From CAJWOS01 sp964502005 (lineage in GTDB: Bacteria > Myxococcota_A > UBA796 > UBA2385), in NCBI GenBank assembly GCA_964502005.1, contig CAZCUX010000016.1, positions 88,924 through 152,923 on the forward strand: DNA of 64,000 nucleotides, in the 5' to 3' direction. Below the pieces are notes generated by a model. The model was not told the origin of the DNA. It saw nothing but the letters and a program-made list of their open reading frames with translations, and searched no databases. Below, in pieces: positions 17,097 through 26,682 of the stretch. Made by a program: the position numbers and the translations under genes. Each line of letters starts with the position of its first letter. Within the stretch, counting starts at the first letter, position 1.

Positions 17097-18455
17097 ATGG
17101 ACATCTTCGGTCCCCATCCGGGTCAAACCCCGCACGATGCTCGGCGAATTCCTGCGACGGTAGCCGCAGATGAGCGCGCGGTGGGGGCGGTGGGCCAGGG
17201 GGGTATGGAGGAATTCGTACGGGTCTCGGTACACGGGGTCGGTGCCGAAGTGATGGTCCGCGCCGCAGGTGGGATCATGGTCGGCTTGTTCGGGCCATCG
17301 CGTTGGTCCACCGTGCTGCCGTCCGTTCTGCGCGTTGCGCGGGAGACAATGGCCCAAGAGCTTGCGTGCCTGCCTGCGGCGTCGGGCGCCGACCATCTGT
17401 TGGAGGTCGCCCGTCGCCTCGACCTCGCGATTCGGGTCACCCACCCGTCTGCGGAAACCGGCTGCGACGGCGCGTTGTTGTTGGCGTCGATTCGCGATGG
17501 CGGCATTGTGGTCGCGGGCACGATGGGCGCGCGGGCGCTGCTGCTGGTCGATGGTGCGATGCAAGAGGTCTTTGCCTTGGGCGAAGAGAGCGATGCAGAC
17601 CCCACGGTGGGCGGGGGCTTGTGCCAAGGGCTGCCCGACATCGTGCTCGATTCGGTGGCTTTGCCCCCGTTGGCTGCAGGTGCGGGCCTCCTCCTCACCA
17701 CACAGCCCGTGGATGCATGCTTCTCGGATGGCCTCGTGGGAGAAATGGTCGCGACGGAAGCGGCGGAGTGGGTGCCGGAGAAGGTTACGGCCCTCGCCGC
17801 GGTGCATGGCCTCGAAGGCGTGGGCGCGGCGTGGGTGGTCGGGCCAGAGGACGGGTTGGAGGACGTTTCCGCAGATTCTGGGCATGACCAGTTTGGAGGC
17901 CTATTCGCCGACCTTGCGGAGATTATTCCCGACTTGGTCGCCGACGAACAATCGGAGTTGCAGCTCGATGCCATCGAAGAGCCGGCCTTCGAAGAGCCGT
18001 CTGACGACCTCGACACCGACGTCGCCGCGGATTCGTCGCCAACGTTGGGCGTGGCATTGGGGCGTCTGCAATCGAACCTCGACCCTTGGTTGGACGTCGT
18101 TCATTTGGCCGGTGGCGTCCCGAAAGTTGCGTTCTTGGGCGCACACGGCATTCTCAACGTCGACTCGTCGGTGGGCACCATCCCCTTCGATGTGAGCGAG
18201 CAGCCGACCACGCTCGCGAGCCTGCATTTGGTTTCGCCATCTTTCGCCGATGGAACCGAAGTCTTGAGCGCCCTTCTCGATGGTCGTCCGCGCACACCGC
18301 TCGTCCCGGATAGCGGCGACCCAACGCCCGCGCCGGCGGTCCCGGTGACAGTGCCCGAAACGACGTGGCCTCGGTGGTTTTGGCTGTCGATGGGGGTGAG
18401 CGGCGCAGCGTTGGTGTTGGCCATCGTGAGCTGGTGGCTCCGTCAACCCAACTGA
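17097..18455 (+). CDS. PP2C-like single-pass membrane protein
   Basis: 452 residues. The region from about 40 to 260 resembles PP2C-type phosphatases (DGALLLASIRDGGIVVAGTMGARALLLVDG, compare the usual GSTA...VGDSRxxL pattern), but the metal-binding Asp residues are not all recognisable, so activity is uncertain. An acidic linker (about 265-310) leads to a second small domain. A C-terminal hydrophobic helix (about 428-446) ends in LRQPN, which would place the bulk of the protein in the cytoplasm. It is flanked on both sides by kinase-like genes facing it. Inferred to counteract or sense kinase 15961. Confidence 0.5.
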   Translation: MDIFGPHPGQTPHDARRIPATVAADERAVGAVGQGGMEEFVRVSVHGVGAEVMVRAAGGIMVGLFGPSRWSTVLPSVLRVARETMAQELACLPAASGADHLLEVARRLDLAIRVTHPSAETGCDGALLLASIRDGGIVVAGTMGARALLLVDGAMQEVFALGEESDADPTVGGGLCQGLPDIVLDSVALPPLAAGAGLLLTTQPVDACFSDGLVGEMVATEAAEWVPEKVTALAAVHGLEGVGAAWVVGPEDGLEDVSADSGHDQFGGLFADLAEIIPDLVADEQSELQLDAIEEPAFEEPSDDLDTDVAADSSPTLGVALGRLQSNLDPWLDVVHLAGGVPKVAFLGAHGILNVDSSVGTIPFDVSEQPTTLASLHLVSPSFADGTEVLSALLDGRPRTPLVPDSGDPTPAPAVPVTVPETTWPRWFWLSMGVSGAALVLAIVSWWLRQPN

Positions 18456-18460
18456 AGATT

Positions 18461-19462
18461 TCAGCCCACCACCAACATCTGGCTGACGAGCAGGTGTTCG
18501 TCGATGTGGGGGTCGGTCACGAGTTCTCCGGCTTGGAGTTGGTAGGACGTGACCCGGTCGGGGCGGAGGAGGGCCAAGCGACACAACGCGAGGGCGCGCC
18601 GCAACGCGAGGGCGCTGGCAAACCGCGCATTCGGCGCTTTCGACAAGCACGCGCGAACGGTCCACTCGATGACGGGGGGCAAATCCAACTTGGGCGCCAC
18701 CTCGGCGAATGTCGGCGGCTCGTTGCGGACATGGGCCACCAGGACCGAAGCGCCGGAGAGGTGCGAAAAGGGCGTGCGACCGGTGAGCAAACGATACAGC
18801 AGCACGCCGAGGAGGTAGATGTCGGTGCGCGCGTCGACGGTGTTGCGCAAGATTTGCTCCGGCGCCATATACCAAGGCGTCGTGCGGACAGGCCCGTCGT
18901 CCGCCGAGAGGCTCTGGGCGTCTTCGGCGACACCAAAGTCCACCAACCGAACCACGAGGTCTGCAGCGGCGTCGCGGTGAACGTATACGCTCGCCGGACG
19001 CAGGCCGCGGTGGATGATGTTGGCGGCATGGGTCACGGCCAATGCGCGACACACTTCGTCGGCGATGTCGATTGCGAGCGCGGGTGAGATGACCGTTTGG
19101 CGGAGGTGGTGCTGCAAGGAGGCGCCGCGAATCAACTCGCAGACGATATACGGGGCGCCGTTGACCTCACCGCGATGGTAAATGCGTAGGACAATTGGGT
19201 GCGCCAAACGGGCAAGTGCTGCCGCTTCTCGCAAAAACCCCGCCTTGGCCGACGCGATGTCGGGACCGGTTTGTCCGGCAATGTCGAGCACCCGCACGGA
19301 CACGAGGCGACCAAGGCCAAGCTGTTCAGCGACAAAGGTGCGCACCATCCCCGTCGACTCGATTTCTTCGCGCAATGCGAAGCGGCCGTCGAGCGTTTGG
19401 CCGATCCAACCGGCGGACGTAGCGGGGGCGGTAAGCGGCGCAGGCACAGGCACGGGGGACAT
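18461..19462 (-). CDS. Pseudokinase (Ser/Thr kinase fold, catalytic residues lost)
   Basis: 333 residues with the kinase fold from about 25 to 290. Three catalytic positions are substituted: the VAIK Lys is Arg57 (VSVRVLD), the HRD Asp is Gly153 (HRGLRPAS) and the catalytic-loop Asn is Ser158. DFG (175-177) and MAPEQ remain. It is homologous to the kinase at 15961 over its full length, including the CRLALLRPD tail, so it is probably a duplicated copy turned regulator. It converges with the PP2C-like gene, five bases between stops. Inferred allosteric partner; ATP binding may persist. Confidence 0.82.
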   Translation of the reverse strand: MSPVPVPAPLTAPATSAGWIGQTLDGRFALREEIESTGMVRTFVAEQLGLGRLVSVRVLDIAGQTGPDIASAKAGFLREAAALARLAHPIVLRIYHRGEVNGAPYIVCELIRGASLQHHLRQTVISPALAIDIADEVCRALAVTHAANIIHRGLRPASVYVHRDAAADLVVRLVDFGVAEDAQSLSADDGPVRTTPWYMAPEQILRNTVDARTDIYLLGVLLYRLLTGRTPFSHLSGASVLVAHVRNEPPTFAEVAPKLDLPPVIEWTVRACLSKAPNARFASALALRRALALCRLALLRPDRVTSYQLQAGELVTDPHIDEHLLVSQMLVVG

Positions 19463-19547
19463 GGTCTTCTCGTCACGACAAGAGAGGGTTGCGGTGGGTC
19501 TATCGGGTGCCGGCGCGCCGTGGGGACGCGCGGGGCCGAACGCTGTT

Positions 19548-20486
19548 TCAGGTCAGAATCGGAACCACATCGGCCAGGCCCACGCGGGACGTACACCACG
19601 CCGACAGCGGAGCTACGGCGTGGGGGGACACCGCGAAGCGTCGGGCGCGGTAGTGCCCCAGCGCGGGCGGCAAATCCGGCGCTTGGGTGGGGGGCGCGAG
19701 GGGGTCGTGCTGGGCGTTCGCGCGCACGTCTTCGCCGATGACATGGGTGGTGAGGTGCAAGACCAGCGCGTTTTCGGTGCCTTCGACAGCGGGTGCGGGA
19801 GCCGGTCCCCCGGGAAACCAAAATGGGCCTACGGTGGTCCGGGAGAGGCGCTGGACCGATAGGCCGAACGTGCCGGTCAGCAGGAGATAGATGGCGGACA
19901 GGGGCGAAAAGGCGTGGCGTCCGAGCCAGTCCGCGAATCCGGGCAATACGTCGACGGTTTCGCCACGCGCACGGAGCGACGACGATGCCTGCGCGGCGTG
20001 GCGAATATCGAGGCGCAGGCGGGTCCATCCGGCGCCCGCTCGGCGTCGGTCGACGGAAACGCGCACTGTATCGACCGATTGGCCACTTCGCCGCACGATG
20101 ACACCGCGAACCCGCAGCTCGGGCATCAGCGGCGCTTGGGACAGCCAGCGCGCGAGGCGCTGCCGCGCAAACCACCGCTCCGCGAGCGCGGGGTCGGCGG
20201 CGGCGACGCGTTCGATGCGCGCGGGGGATGGCATGTCGATGGTGGGCAGTACGACCTGCTCGGCGCGCGCGCGGTCGAGCCACTCCAACGCCGGCAAGCC
20301 CGTATGTTCGTCGAGGCGCGCGGGGAGCAGGACGGGGCCGCTGAGGTGCGGGTCGAGGGCGGCGAGGTGGTGGTCGGCCTCTGCGACAGGAAATGCGTCG
20401 GCGTCCGGGGCAAGAGCCCGCAACGCGGCACGGAGGGCGCGGAGGTAAGGACCGATGCGGGCATCGGGCAAGGACGGGGGGGTCAA
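19548..20486 (-). CDS. Hypothetical protein, coupled to coiled-coil protein
   Basis: 312 residues from a TTG at 20486 that overlaps the upstream stop as TTGA. It is Ala/Leu/Arg rich and alpha/beta in character. No signal peptide is seen, and one hydrophobic stretch (LSAIYLLLTGTFGLSV, about 210) is possibly membrane-associated. I recognise no family. Translational coupling to the coiled-coil gene 20483-21559 suggests that the two products act together. Confidence 0.55.
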   Translation of the reverse strand: MTPPSLPDARIGPYLRALRAALRALAPDADAFPVAEADHHLAALDPHLSGPVLLPARLDEHTGLPALEWLDRARAEQVVLPTIDMPSPARIERVAAADPALAERWFARQRLARWLSQAPLMPELRVRGVIVRRSGQSVDTVRVSVDRRRAGAGWTRLRLDIRHAAQASSSLRARGETVDVLPGFADWLGRHAFSPLSAIYLLLTGTFGLSVQRLSRTTVGPFWFPGGPAPAPAVEGTENALVLHLTTHVIGEDVRANAQHDPLAPPTQAPDLPPALGHYRARRFAVSPHAVAPLSAWCTSRVGLADVVPILT

Positions 20487-21559
20487 CCGATTCCCAAGCG
20501 CTCAACTTCGGCGAGCGCAGCGGCCTTGAGTTGCTCGTCGGAGGCGCGAGACTGGCGCACTTCGCCGATGGCCGCGAGGCCCACTTCGAGGTCGTGTGCA
20601 GCGCGCACGCCGTGGGACCGGACGTGGTCCGAAAGCTCGGGCAGCACGCGGGTGAGGAGGTCGTGGGCTTGTTCGAGGTAGGCCTCGGTGGCTGACATCG
20701 CCGCGTCGAGCTGTTCGAGGCCGGCTTGCAGCTCGGAAATCACGAGGGGTGCGTCTGCGGCCAAGCCCAATGCTTGAATGCGGCGCCCGGAGCTGTCGAC
20801 CGATGTGCTGGCTGCCAGTACATAATGCGCCATCTCTTGGTGCAGCCGCTGCACGGTGTCGCGGAGGGCGCGCGCGGGTTCGACTTCGTGGGCGCACAAG
20901 CGTGCTTTGGCGTCAAACAGCGCGGCAGCGGTGCGGGTGTCGGCGAGTTCGAAGCGAAGGCGGTCGTGGGTGCGGTGGTGCGTCACATCTGCGTGCACAT
21001 CGAGTGACGCCAACTCTGCTTCGATTTCGGAGATTCGCGCTTCGGCCTCTACGGCGGCTGCAAGGCTATCTTCGACTTCGGTGTGCAGGCGGTCGACTTC
21101 TTGGGCCAGCTCGACGGCACACAATCGAAGCTCGTCGGCAAAAACGCTGGCGCGGCGCAGGTTTTCGTGGACAACGCCGTATTGCGCTTGCAAACGATTC
21201 GCGACGCTTTGGCGTTCGAGCATGCGGCTGCGGCGCCCGAATGCGCGTGTGAGGCTCGCGAGGAGTCCGCTTCGTTCGATGTCGGTGCGTTCGAGGGTTT
21301 GCAGGTTGTCCCCCTCCTTGTGAAGGACGACAAGATCCGTCGCGATGCCGCTGGTTACTTCTTTTTGTTGCTCGATGAGGCCGCCGACCCGCTGGAGTGT
21401 TTCCGTCTGCCACTGGTCGAGTGACGCACGAATCCGCGTCAGGTCTTGGACGCGGGGCACCGGTCGTGGATTCAATGTTTTTTGTTCCACGGGAAGCGAC
21501 TCCGGGTACGCGTGCGCCATGGGGCGCGGTGTTTCGAGCAGTCCTATGTCATATCCCAT
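20483..21559 (-). CDS. Coiled-coil protein
   Basis: About 358 residues from ATG 21559; in-frame ATGs at 21583 and 21520 are alternatives and none has a strong ribosome site. Most of the sequence is predicted long helices with heptad spacing (for example LERTDIERSGLLASL and LQAQYGVVHENLRRA), rich in Glu, Arg, Ala and Leu, with no signal peptide. It looks like a cytoplasmic structural or scaffold protein, similar in style to toxic-anion-resistance or cytoskeletal coiled-coil proteins, but no family is certain. First gene of a two-gene unit. Confidence 0.6.
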   Translation of the reverse strand: MGYDIGLLETPRPMAHAYPESLPVEQKTLNPRPVPRVQDLTRIRASLDQWQTETLQRVGGLIEQQKEVTSGIATDLVVLHKEGDNLQTLERTDIERSGLLASLTRAFGRRSRMLERQSVANRLQAQYGVVHENLRRASVFADELRLCAVELAQEVDRLHTEVEDSLAAAVEAEARISEIEAELASLDVHADVTHHRTHDRLRFELADTRTAAALFDAKARLCAHEVEPARALRDTVQRLHQEMAHYVLAASTSVDSSGRRIQALGLAADAPLVISELQAGLEQLDAAMSATEAYLEQAHDLLTRVLPELSDHVRSHGVRAAHDLEVGLAAIGEVRQSRASDEQLKAAALAEVERLGIG

Positions 21560-21648
21560 GGAAATCGTTGTCGCGCGGTGCATTGACGCCAGGGCAGCCA
21601 CGGGAAACCTTGCGCGGTTGAGTCCCACTTGCCCGAGGCTTGTTGTCT

Positions 21649-23040
21649 ATGTCTGTTTCATCGGAACGATTTTCCGTCATCGACCCCGCAACCGGCTTGG
21701 TGTTGTTGGAGCGTTCGTTTGCGTCTGACACTGAGATCGAGACGGCCCTTGTCGCGGCTGCGAGTGCCAAGCGCGCATGGGCGGCCACGCCGCTGTCCGA
21801 GCGAATCGCTGCGGTCACCGCGTTTGTGGATGCCTTCGTCGCCGACCGCGATGGCGCCGCCGAGGACATCACGGCCCAGATTGGCCGCCCGAGCAAGTGG
21901 GCGCCGGGCGAAGTGGGGGGCTTTGAGGCGCGCGCCCGCTATATGCTGTCCATTGCCGAAACCTCGCTGGCGGACGTCGTTCCCGACCCCATCGATGGCT
22001 TCGAGCGGCGGATTCGTCGCGCCCCGCTGGGCACCGTGCTGGTGTTGTCGCCTTGGAACTACCCCCTGCTTACGGCGGTCAATGCCGTCGTTCCTGCGCT
22101 GATTGCAGGCAACGTGGTCATTCTCAAGCACTCTGACCAAACGCCTCTGTGCGCGGAGCGGTTTACGGCGGCCGGTATTGCGGCAGGTCTGCCGTATGGC
22201 GTGCTGCAGCACGTCCACGCGAGCCACCCGGATGTGGGGCGAATGGTCGCCGACGAACGTGTTGACCACGTGTGCTTCACGGGGAGCGTGGGCGGCGGCT
22301 TGGCCGTGCAGCAAGCCGCTTCGTCGCGGTTTATCGGTGTGGGGCTCGAGCTCGGTGGAAAGGACGCCGCGTATATCCGTCCTGACGCGGACCTCGCCTT
22401 CACCTGTCCCAACATCGTCGAAGGCGCGATGTTCAACAGCGGCCAATCGTGCTGCGGCCTCGAACGTCTCTATGTGCATACAGATGTCTATGATGCGGTC
22501 CTCGAAGGGTTGGCCGCAAATATGGCGGACTGGAACGCAGGCGACCCGCGCAATCCGAACGTGTGGATGGGGCCGGTCGTTCGCACGCGCAACGCCGCCG
22601 ACATTCGCGCCCAGGTCGACGCTGCCCTCGCCGCTGGCGCCCGCGATTTGGTGGCCCCCGGTCCCGAAGACCGGTCGACGGCATTCGTGCAACCGCGTAT
22701 CCTTCTCGATGTCGACCACTCGATGGCCGTCATGCGCGACGAAACCTTCGGCCCCGTGCTGGGCGTCATGCGTGTTTCGGGAGATGCAGAAGCCATCGCC
22801 CGCATCAATGACAGCGCGTTTGGCCTCACCGCCTCGATTTGGTCGGCGGACGACGCCGCCGCCGCAGCCATTGCGCCTGCCCTCGATGTCGGCACCGTCT
22901 TCCTCAATCGGTGTGACTACCTCGACCCCGCATTGTCGTGGGTGGGGGTCAAAGCGTCGGGACGCGGCGTCACGTTGTCCTCGCTTGGCTTCCACGCGCT
23001 CACCCGTCCCCAGTCTCTCCACTTCCGCATTCGCCGCTGA
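21649..23040 (+). CDS. NAD(P)-dependent aldehyde dehydrogenase
   Basis: 463 residues from ATG 21649 (GAGG about 10 bases upstream). ALDH superfamily signatures: LSPWNYPL in the cofactor-binding part, FTGSVGGG, the general base Glu in LELGGKDAAYI, and the catalytic Cys in FNSGQSCCGLERLYV. RDETFGPVLGV near the C-terminus is also typical. It oxidises an aldehyde to the acid. It sits 21 bases before an iron-type alcohol dehydrogenase, so the pair likely converts an alcohol to an acid through the aldehyde. Substrate unknown. Confidence 0.93.
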   Translation: MSVSSERFSVIDPATGLVLLERSFASDTEIETALVAAASAKRAWAATPLSERIAAVTAFVDAFVADRDGAAEDITAQIGRPSKWAPGEVGGFEARARYMLSIAETSLADVVPDPIDGFERRIRRAPLGTVLVLSPWNYPLLTAVNAVVPALIAGNVVILKHSDQTPLCAERFTAAGIAAGLPYGVLQHVHASHPDVGRMVADERVDHVCFTGSVGGGLAVQQAASSRFIGVGLELGGKDAAYIRPDADLAFTCPNIVEGAMFNSGQSCCGLERLYVHTDVYDAVLEGLAANMADWNAGDPRNPNVWMGPVVRTRNAADIRAQVDAALAAGARDLVAPGPEDRSTAFVQPRILLDVDHSMAVMRDETFGPVLGVMRVSGDAEAIARINDSAFGLTASIWSADDAAAAAIAPALDVGTVFLNRCDYLDPALSWVGVKASGRGVTLSSLGFHALTRPQSLHFRIRR

Positions 23041-23061
23041 ACCCTCGCGTTCGGAGTCATT

Positions 23062-24240
23062 ATGTCTTCTTCTTCTTCTCTCGAGAATCCGTCTCCCGTT
23101 GGCAAATGGAACTATCCGACCGCGGTTCGATTTGGACCCGGCCGTCGGCGGGAAATCCCCGATGCCTGCCGCGAGCTGGGCATCACGCGGCCGTTGTTGG
23201 TCACCGACCCTGGCTTGGTTGACCTCGACATCACGAAAGACACCGTCGCAATCTTGGCTGCGGCGGGCCTCGAAACCGCCGTGTTCTCCGACATGCGGCC
23301 CAACCCCGTCGGGCGCGATGTCGAAGCGGGGGTCGCTGCCTTCAAGGCCGCGCAATCCGACGGCGTCATCGCATTCGGCGGTGGCAGCGGGCTCGACGTC
23401 GCGAAGGCCGTCGCGATGATGGTCGGCCAGACGCGCCCGTTGTTTGACTTTGAAGACCGCGCCGATTGGTGGACCCGCATCGACCCCGCCGGCATGGTCC
23501 CCGTGGTCGCTGTTCCTACTACATCGGGCACGGGTTCCGAAGTAGGTCGAGCCAGCGTCATCACCGATATAACCGACCATACGAAGAAGATTATTTTCCA
23601 TCCAGGCATGTTGCCGGGCCGCGTGGTGGCCGACCCCGAGTTGACCACCGCCCTCCCGGCACGCCTGACCGCATGGACGGGCATGGACGCCTTGTCCCAC
23701 TGTCTCGAAGCCTATTGCGCTCCTGGCTTTCATCCGATGGCCGACGGCGTCGCGATGGAAGGCATGCGCCTCGTTCACGGCGCCTTGGTTCGGGCCACCC
23801 AAGACGGCGCTGACATCGAAGCCCGTAGCTGGATGATGGCCGCGTCGATGATGGGCGCTACGGCCTTCCAGAAGGGCTTGGGCGGCATGCATGCGCTCGC
23901 CCACCCGATTGGCGCGCGGTACGACACCCACCACGGCCTCACCAATGCCGTTGTGATGCCCTACGTGCTCGACTTCAACCGGGCCGCCGTGGCACCCCGT
24001 CTCGGTCGCTTGGCGCGGCTTCTGGGCCTTCCGGGGGGCGACTTCGACGCCTTCTTGACCTGGATTCTCGACCTCCGCAGCACGCTTGGCATTCCGAGCA
24101 CCCTCCGCGAGATTGGCGTACCCAACTCGGATCTTGATGGCGTGGCCGCGGCCGCTGCCGAAGACCCCAGCGCGGGCGGCAACCCGATTTTGTTCGATGC
24201 AGAAGCGGCGCGAACCGTTCTCGCGAGTGCTATCGGCTAA
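23062..24240 (+). CDS. Iron-containing (group III) alcohol dehydrogenase
   Basis: 392 residues. Fe-ADH features: the nucleotide-binding GGGSGLDVAKA, then VPTTSGTGSEV, the metal-binding segment with Asp and His residues (TGMDALSHCLEAY), and GGMHALAHPIGARYDTHHG, where the His residues complete the metal site. It interconverts a primary alcohol and an aldehyde with NAD(P). The N-terminus carries a run of five Ser. It is co-directional with and close to the aldehyde dehydrogenase, forming an alcohol oxidation pair. Confidence 0.92.
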   Translation: MSSSSSLENPSPVGKWNYPTAVRFGPGRRREIPDACRELGITRPLLVTDPGLVDLDITKDTVAILAAAGLETAVFSDMRPNPVGRDVEAGVAAFKAAQSDGVIAFGGGSGLDVAKAVAMMVGQTRPLFDFEDRADWWTRIDPAGMVPVVAVPTTSGTGSEVGRASVITDITDHTKKIIFHPGMLPGRVVADPELTTALPARLTAWTGMDALSHCLEAYCAPGFHPMADGVAMEGMRLVHGALVRATQDGADIEARSWMMAASMMGATAFQKGLGGMHALAHPIGARYDTHHGLTNAVVMPYVLDFNRAAVAPRLGRLARLLGLPGGDFDAFLTWILDLRSTLGIPSTLREIGVPNSDLDGVAAAAAEDPSAGGNPILFDAEAARTVLASAIG

Positions 24241-24316
24241 TCTCGGCACTTTAGCGAAAGGTTCAACATCTCCGACCGATTGAGCGCGAACGGTAATCGG
24301 TTCGGAGGGTTGGCGA

Positions 24317-26326
24317 ATGAGCCATGTTGCGGTCAGCAACGAAAATCTTCCATCGTTCCCCGTGTCGTTGGCACGGGGCGATGGCATTGCCTCACGCGGC
24401 ACGCTATCGCTCGACGCAGGAGAGGTGGTGTTTGTGATGGAGGCCGGCCCAACGCGCTTGGCGGGCGCGCGTCGAGTGTCGCGTCCGCGCGCGGAGCTGC
24501 AAGGCTACGTCCGGGTGGGCGTCGATGGCCCCTTGCTGCTGCGCTTCGCCGACGAAGTGTGGTCCGTGCAAGGGGAGCACCGCGACGAAATCGCCGCGCG
24601 CTTGGATGACTCTGCGGCGGCGACCCTGTTGCTCGAAGGCCCCGTGCGCATCACGTTGGGCGACCACGCGCCGGTTGCCGGGCAGTTGGTGCTGACCTCG
24701 CGCCGCTTGTGCTTTCGCGCAGAAGGTGCGTCAGCAGATATTCTCCATGTGGATTGGGCGGAGGTCAAAACTCCCCGGCTGATGGGCTTGTGGCAGGTGT
24801 TGTCGGCCGAGGTCGCCGGGACATCCTTGCGCGTGGAAGGCGCGATTGCTGCAGATGTGGCTGCGTGGCTCACGGCATTGCAGGTGTCCGCGCGCTTGTC
24901 GACGACCCATCGCTGGTCCCCCGGCGACCTTGTGCGCTGGCCCGCCCGTCGGCGCTATGGTGCGGTTTCGGTACGGGGGAGTTTGTGGATGGGGCCCCAC
25001 CACCTCCAGTTTGTGCCGGGAGGCATTCTGGAGTCGACGTTTGGCATTCGGCCCACCGAGATCCCGTTCGTCGACATCGAGCGGGTGGTCTGCCGTGGAC
25101 GCGGCGACGGGCGCTGGGTCATCGCGACGGCAACGGATCGAATCCCATTCGAGCTGGATCAAGCGGAGCAACGCTTCTCCCTTTTGCTGGACCGCTTTCA
25201 CCAGCTCCACCAGCGCTTCACCGACGACCGCGCGCGCAGTCGGCGTGCCGTCGAGGTCGTGCTCAACCGTTGGCGCTCGGTGCTCCCGGCGGCGCAATTC
25301 GACGGCGTGGTCGAGGCCCAGCATTCCCTCCAAATTGTTGGTAGAAACGACGTATCCGTGGGTGTCTTGACCCAGTGCGCCGACCGCGTTTCGTTCTTTC
25401 CGGCCAGCGGTCCGACCGGTGCCACCCGCGCCGAGTCGTTTGCGGCGTCGGAGATGGTGCGGCGCTTTTCCGGGGGAGACGCGGCAGAGTCCCAGGTGCA
25501 GTTTGAGGTGCGCCAACAGTCCTTTGCGTATCTACCGGCAGGTGGAGCCGCCTTTGTCTCGCGGTTTTGGGACCGCTGTCGGGCGCCGTCCCGCATCTTT
25601 CGCCTGGATGACCCCTCGTCGCGGGCGCTGCGGCGGATGTTGGGGCCGAGTCCGCACATTCGCATGCGCACCGCCGAATCTTGTATGGGTACGGTTGCGC
25701 ATTTGCGGGTGGAAGGACGCACGTGGCTGGCGACTCTGGGCGAAAGCGCCACGCTGCCGGAGCCCGGCCAGCGCGTGACGGTCGACATCGCGCACCCCGA
25801 GGGCGTGTACCGCTTTGATGCAGAAGCGGTCGACGTAAACCCCGAGGCGGCGGTGGTTTCCCTCGCGCGCCCCGAGGTGGTGCGGGTCTACAATCAGCGC
25901 CGCGCTTTTCGTGTGGCGGTGGATGTTGCGGCACAAGCCCGTGTGGCGGGGGGCCTTGCGGGCGGCCACGCCGTCGTGTCGGACGACAGCGTGCGGGCGC
26001 CGGTCGCGCTTGCGCAGCCCGTCGCACAGCCGCCAGGTGCCGTCGCTTTGAAAGTATTTGACTTGTCCCTTGGCGGTTGTGCAGCGGTTGGCGCCGGCCA
26101 CCTGCCGCTGGGCGCCGATGTCGAGCTTGAGTTGGCGCTCGACGCCTCCACGCCGCTTCGGGTTTCTGGGCGGGTGTTGCGCGTGGACGCAGACGACGCG
26201 GGCGTCTTACGGCGTTTTGGCTTCCAGTTCGCCGACCTCCAAGGCGCTGCAGAGGACAAGCTCCAGCGCCATGTGCTGTCGGCGCAGCGGCGGGAGCTTC
26301 ACGGCGATTTTGTGGCGGCGCCCTAA
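24317..26326 (+). CDS. Large PilZ-domain (c-di-GMP) protein
   Basis: 669 residues, ATG 24317 with GGAGG 9 bases upstream. The N-terminal half contains two similar beta-rich segments (about 10-110 and 195-310) that resemble GRAM/PH-like folds. A YcgR-N-like domain lies at about 475-530. The C-terminal PilZ domain has the diagnostic c-di-GMP motifs: QRRAFR (RxxxR, about 530) and DLSLGGC (D/NxSxxG, about 580). Inferred to be a cytoplasmic c-di-GMP effector, possibly acting on motility or envelope. No signal peptide is seen, and it appears to be a single-gene unit. Confidence 0.78.
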   Translation: MSHVAVSNENLPSFPVSLARGDGIASRGTLSLDAGEVVFVMEAGPTRLAGARRVSRPRAELQGYVRVGVDGPLLLRFADEVWSVQGEHRDEIAARLDDSAAATLLLEGPVRITLGDHAPVAGQLVLTSRRLCFRAEGASADILHVDWAEVKTPRLMGLWQVLSAEVAGTSLRVEGAIAADVAAWLTALQVSARLSTTHRWSPGDLVRWPARRRYGAVSVRGSLWMGPHHLQFVPGGILESTFGIRPTEIPFVDIERVVCRGRGDGRWVIATATDRIPFELDQAEQRFSLLLDRFHQLHQRFTDDRARSRRAVEVVLNRWRSVLPAAQFDGVVEAQHSLQIVGRNDVSVGVLTQCADRVSFFPASGPTGATRAESFAASEMVRRFSGGDAAESQVQFEVRQQSFAYLPAGGAAFVSRFWDRCRAPSRIFRLDDPSSRALRRMLGPSPHIRMRTAESCMGTVAHLRVEGRTWLATLGESATLPEPGQRVTVDIAHPEGVYRFDAEAVDVNPEAAVVSLARPEVVRVYNQRRAFRVAVDVAAQARVAGGLAGGHAVVSDDSVRAPVALAQPVAQPPGAVALKVFDLSLGGCAAVGAGHLPLGADVELELALDASTPLRVSGRVLRVDADDAGVLRRFGFQFADLQGAAEDKLQRHVLSAQRRELHGDFVAAP

Positions 26327-26682
26327 GGACGGGGTGCGGACCGCGCCGAGGGGGTTGGATCGCTGGGCAGGTAGGGGTGCCGCGGCGCACGACTGGCGCG
26401 GCCCTGCCTGCGGCGGCGCGCGCGCAGGGTGGATGACACAGGGTCGCCGACTACCAGAATGACGGCAAGAAGGGCTTTCTGGTTGTTTTGGGGAGGCGAA
26501 TGGCGTCCACGGTGGCAGGCGCAGGCGCGGGGGGGCCCGCGGACGCACGGCGGGATTGGGCCGCGTGGGCCAACAACGGTTACGGGGCGTCTTCTCGCTT
26601 GACCCGGCCCGGTACCGTCAAGGACCGGGGGCAACGGATGCTGTCTGCTTTTTTCCCTCGTACCGAATCTCGGAGAACGTCC
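26327..26682. other. 356-bp upstream region of the FKBP gene
   Basis: No convincing gene. The FKBP frame stays open back to 26488, but that stretch has no signal peptide or homology. A GGAG at 26672-26675 serves the ATG at 26683. The region probably contains the promoter, but I see no clear -35/-10 pair. Confidence 0.4.

Noticed and set aside
21658..24402. 914-residue open frame antisense to the two dehydrogenases
   Set aside because: It lies entirely opposite two genes with strong family signatures; long antisense frames are common in G+C-rich DNA with biased third positions.
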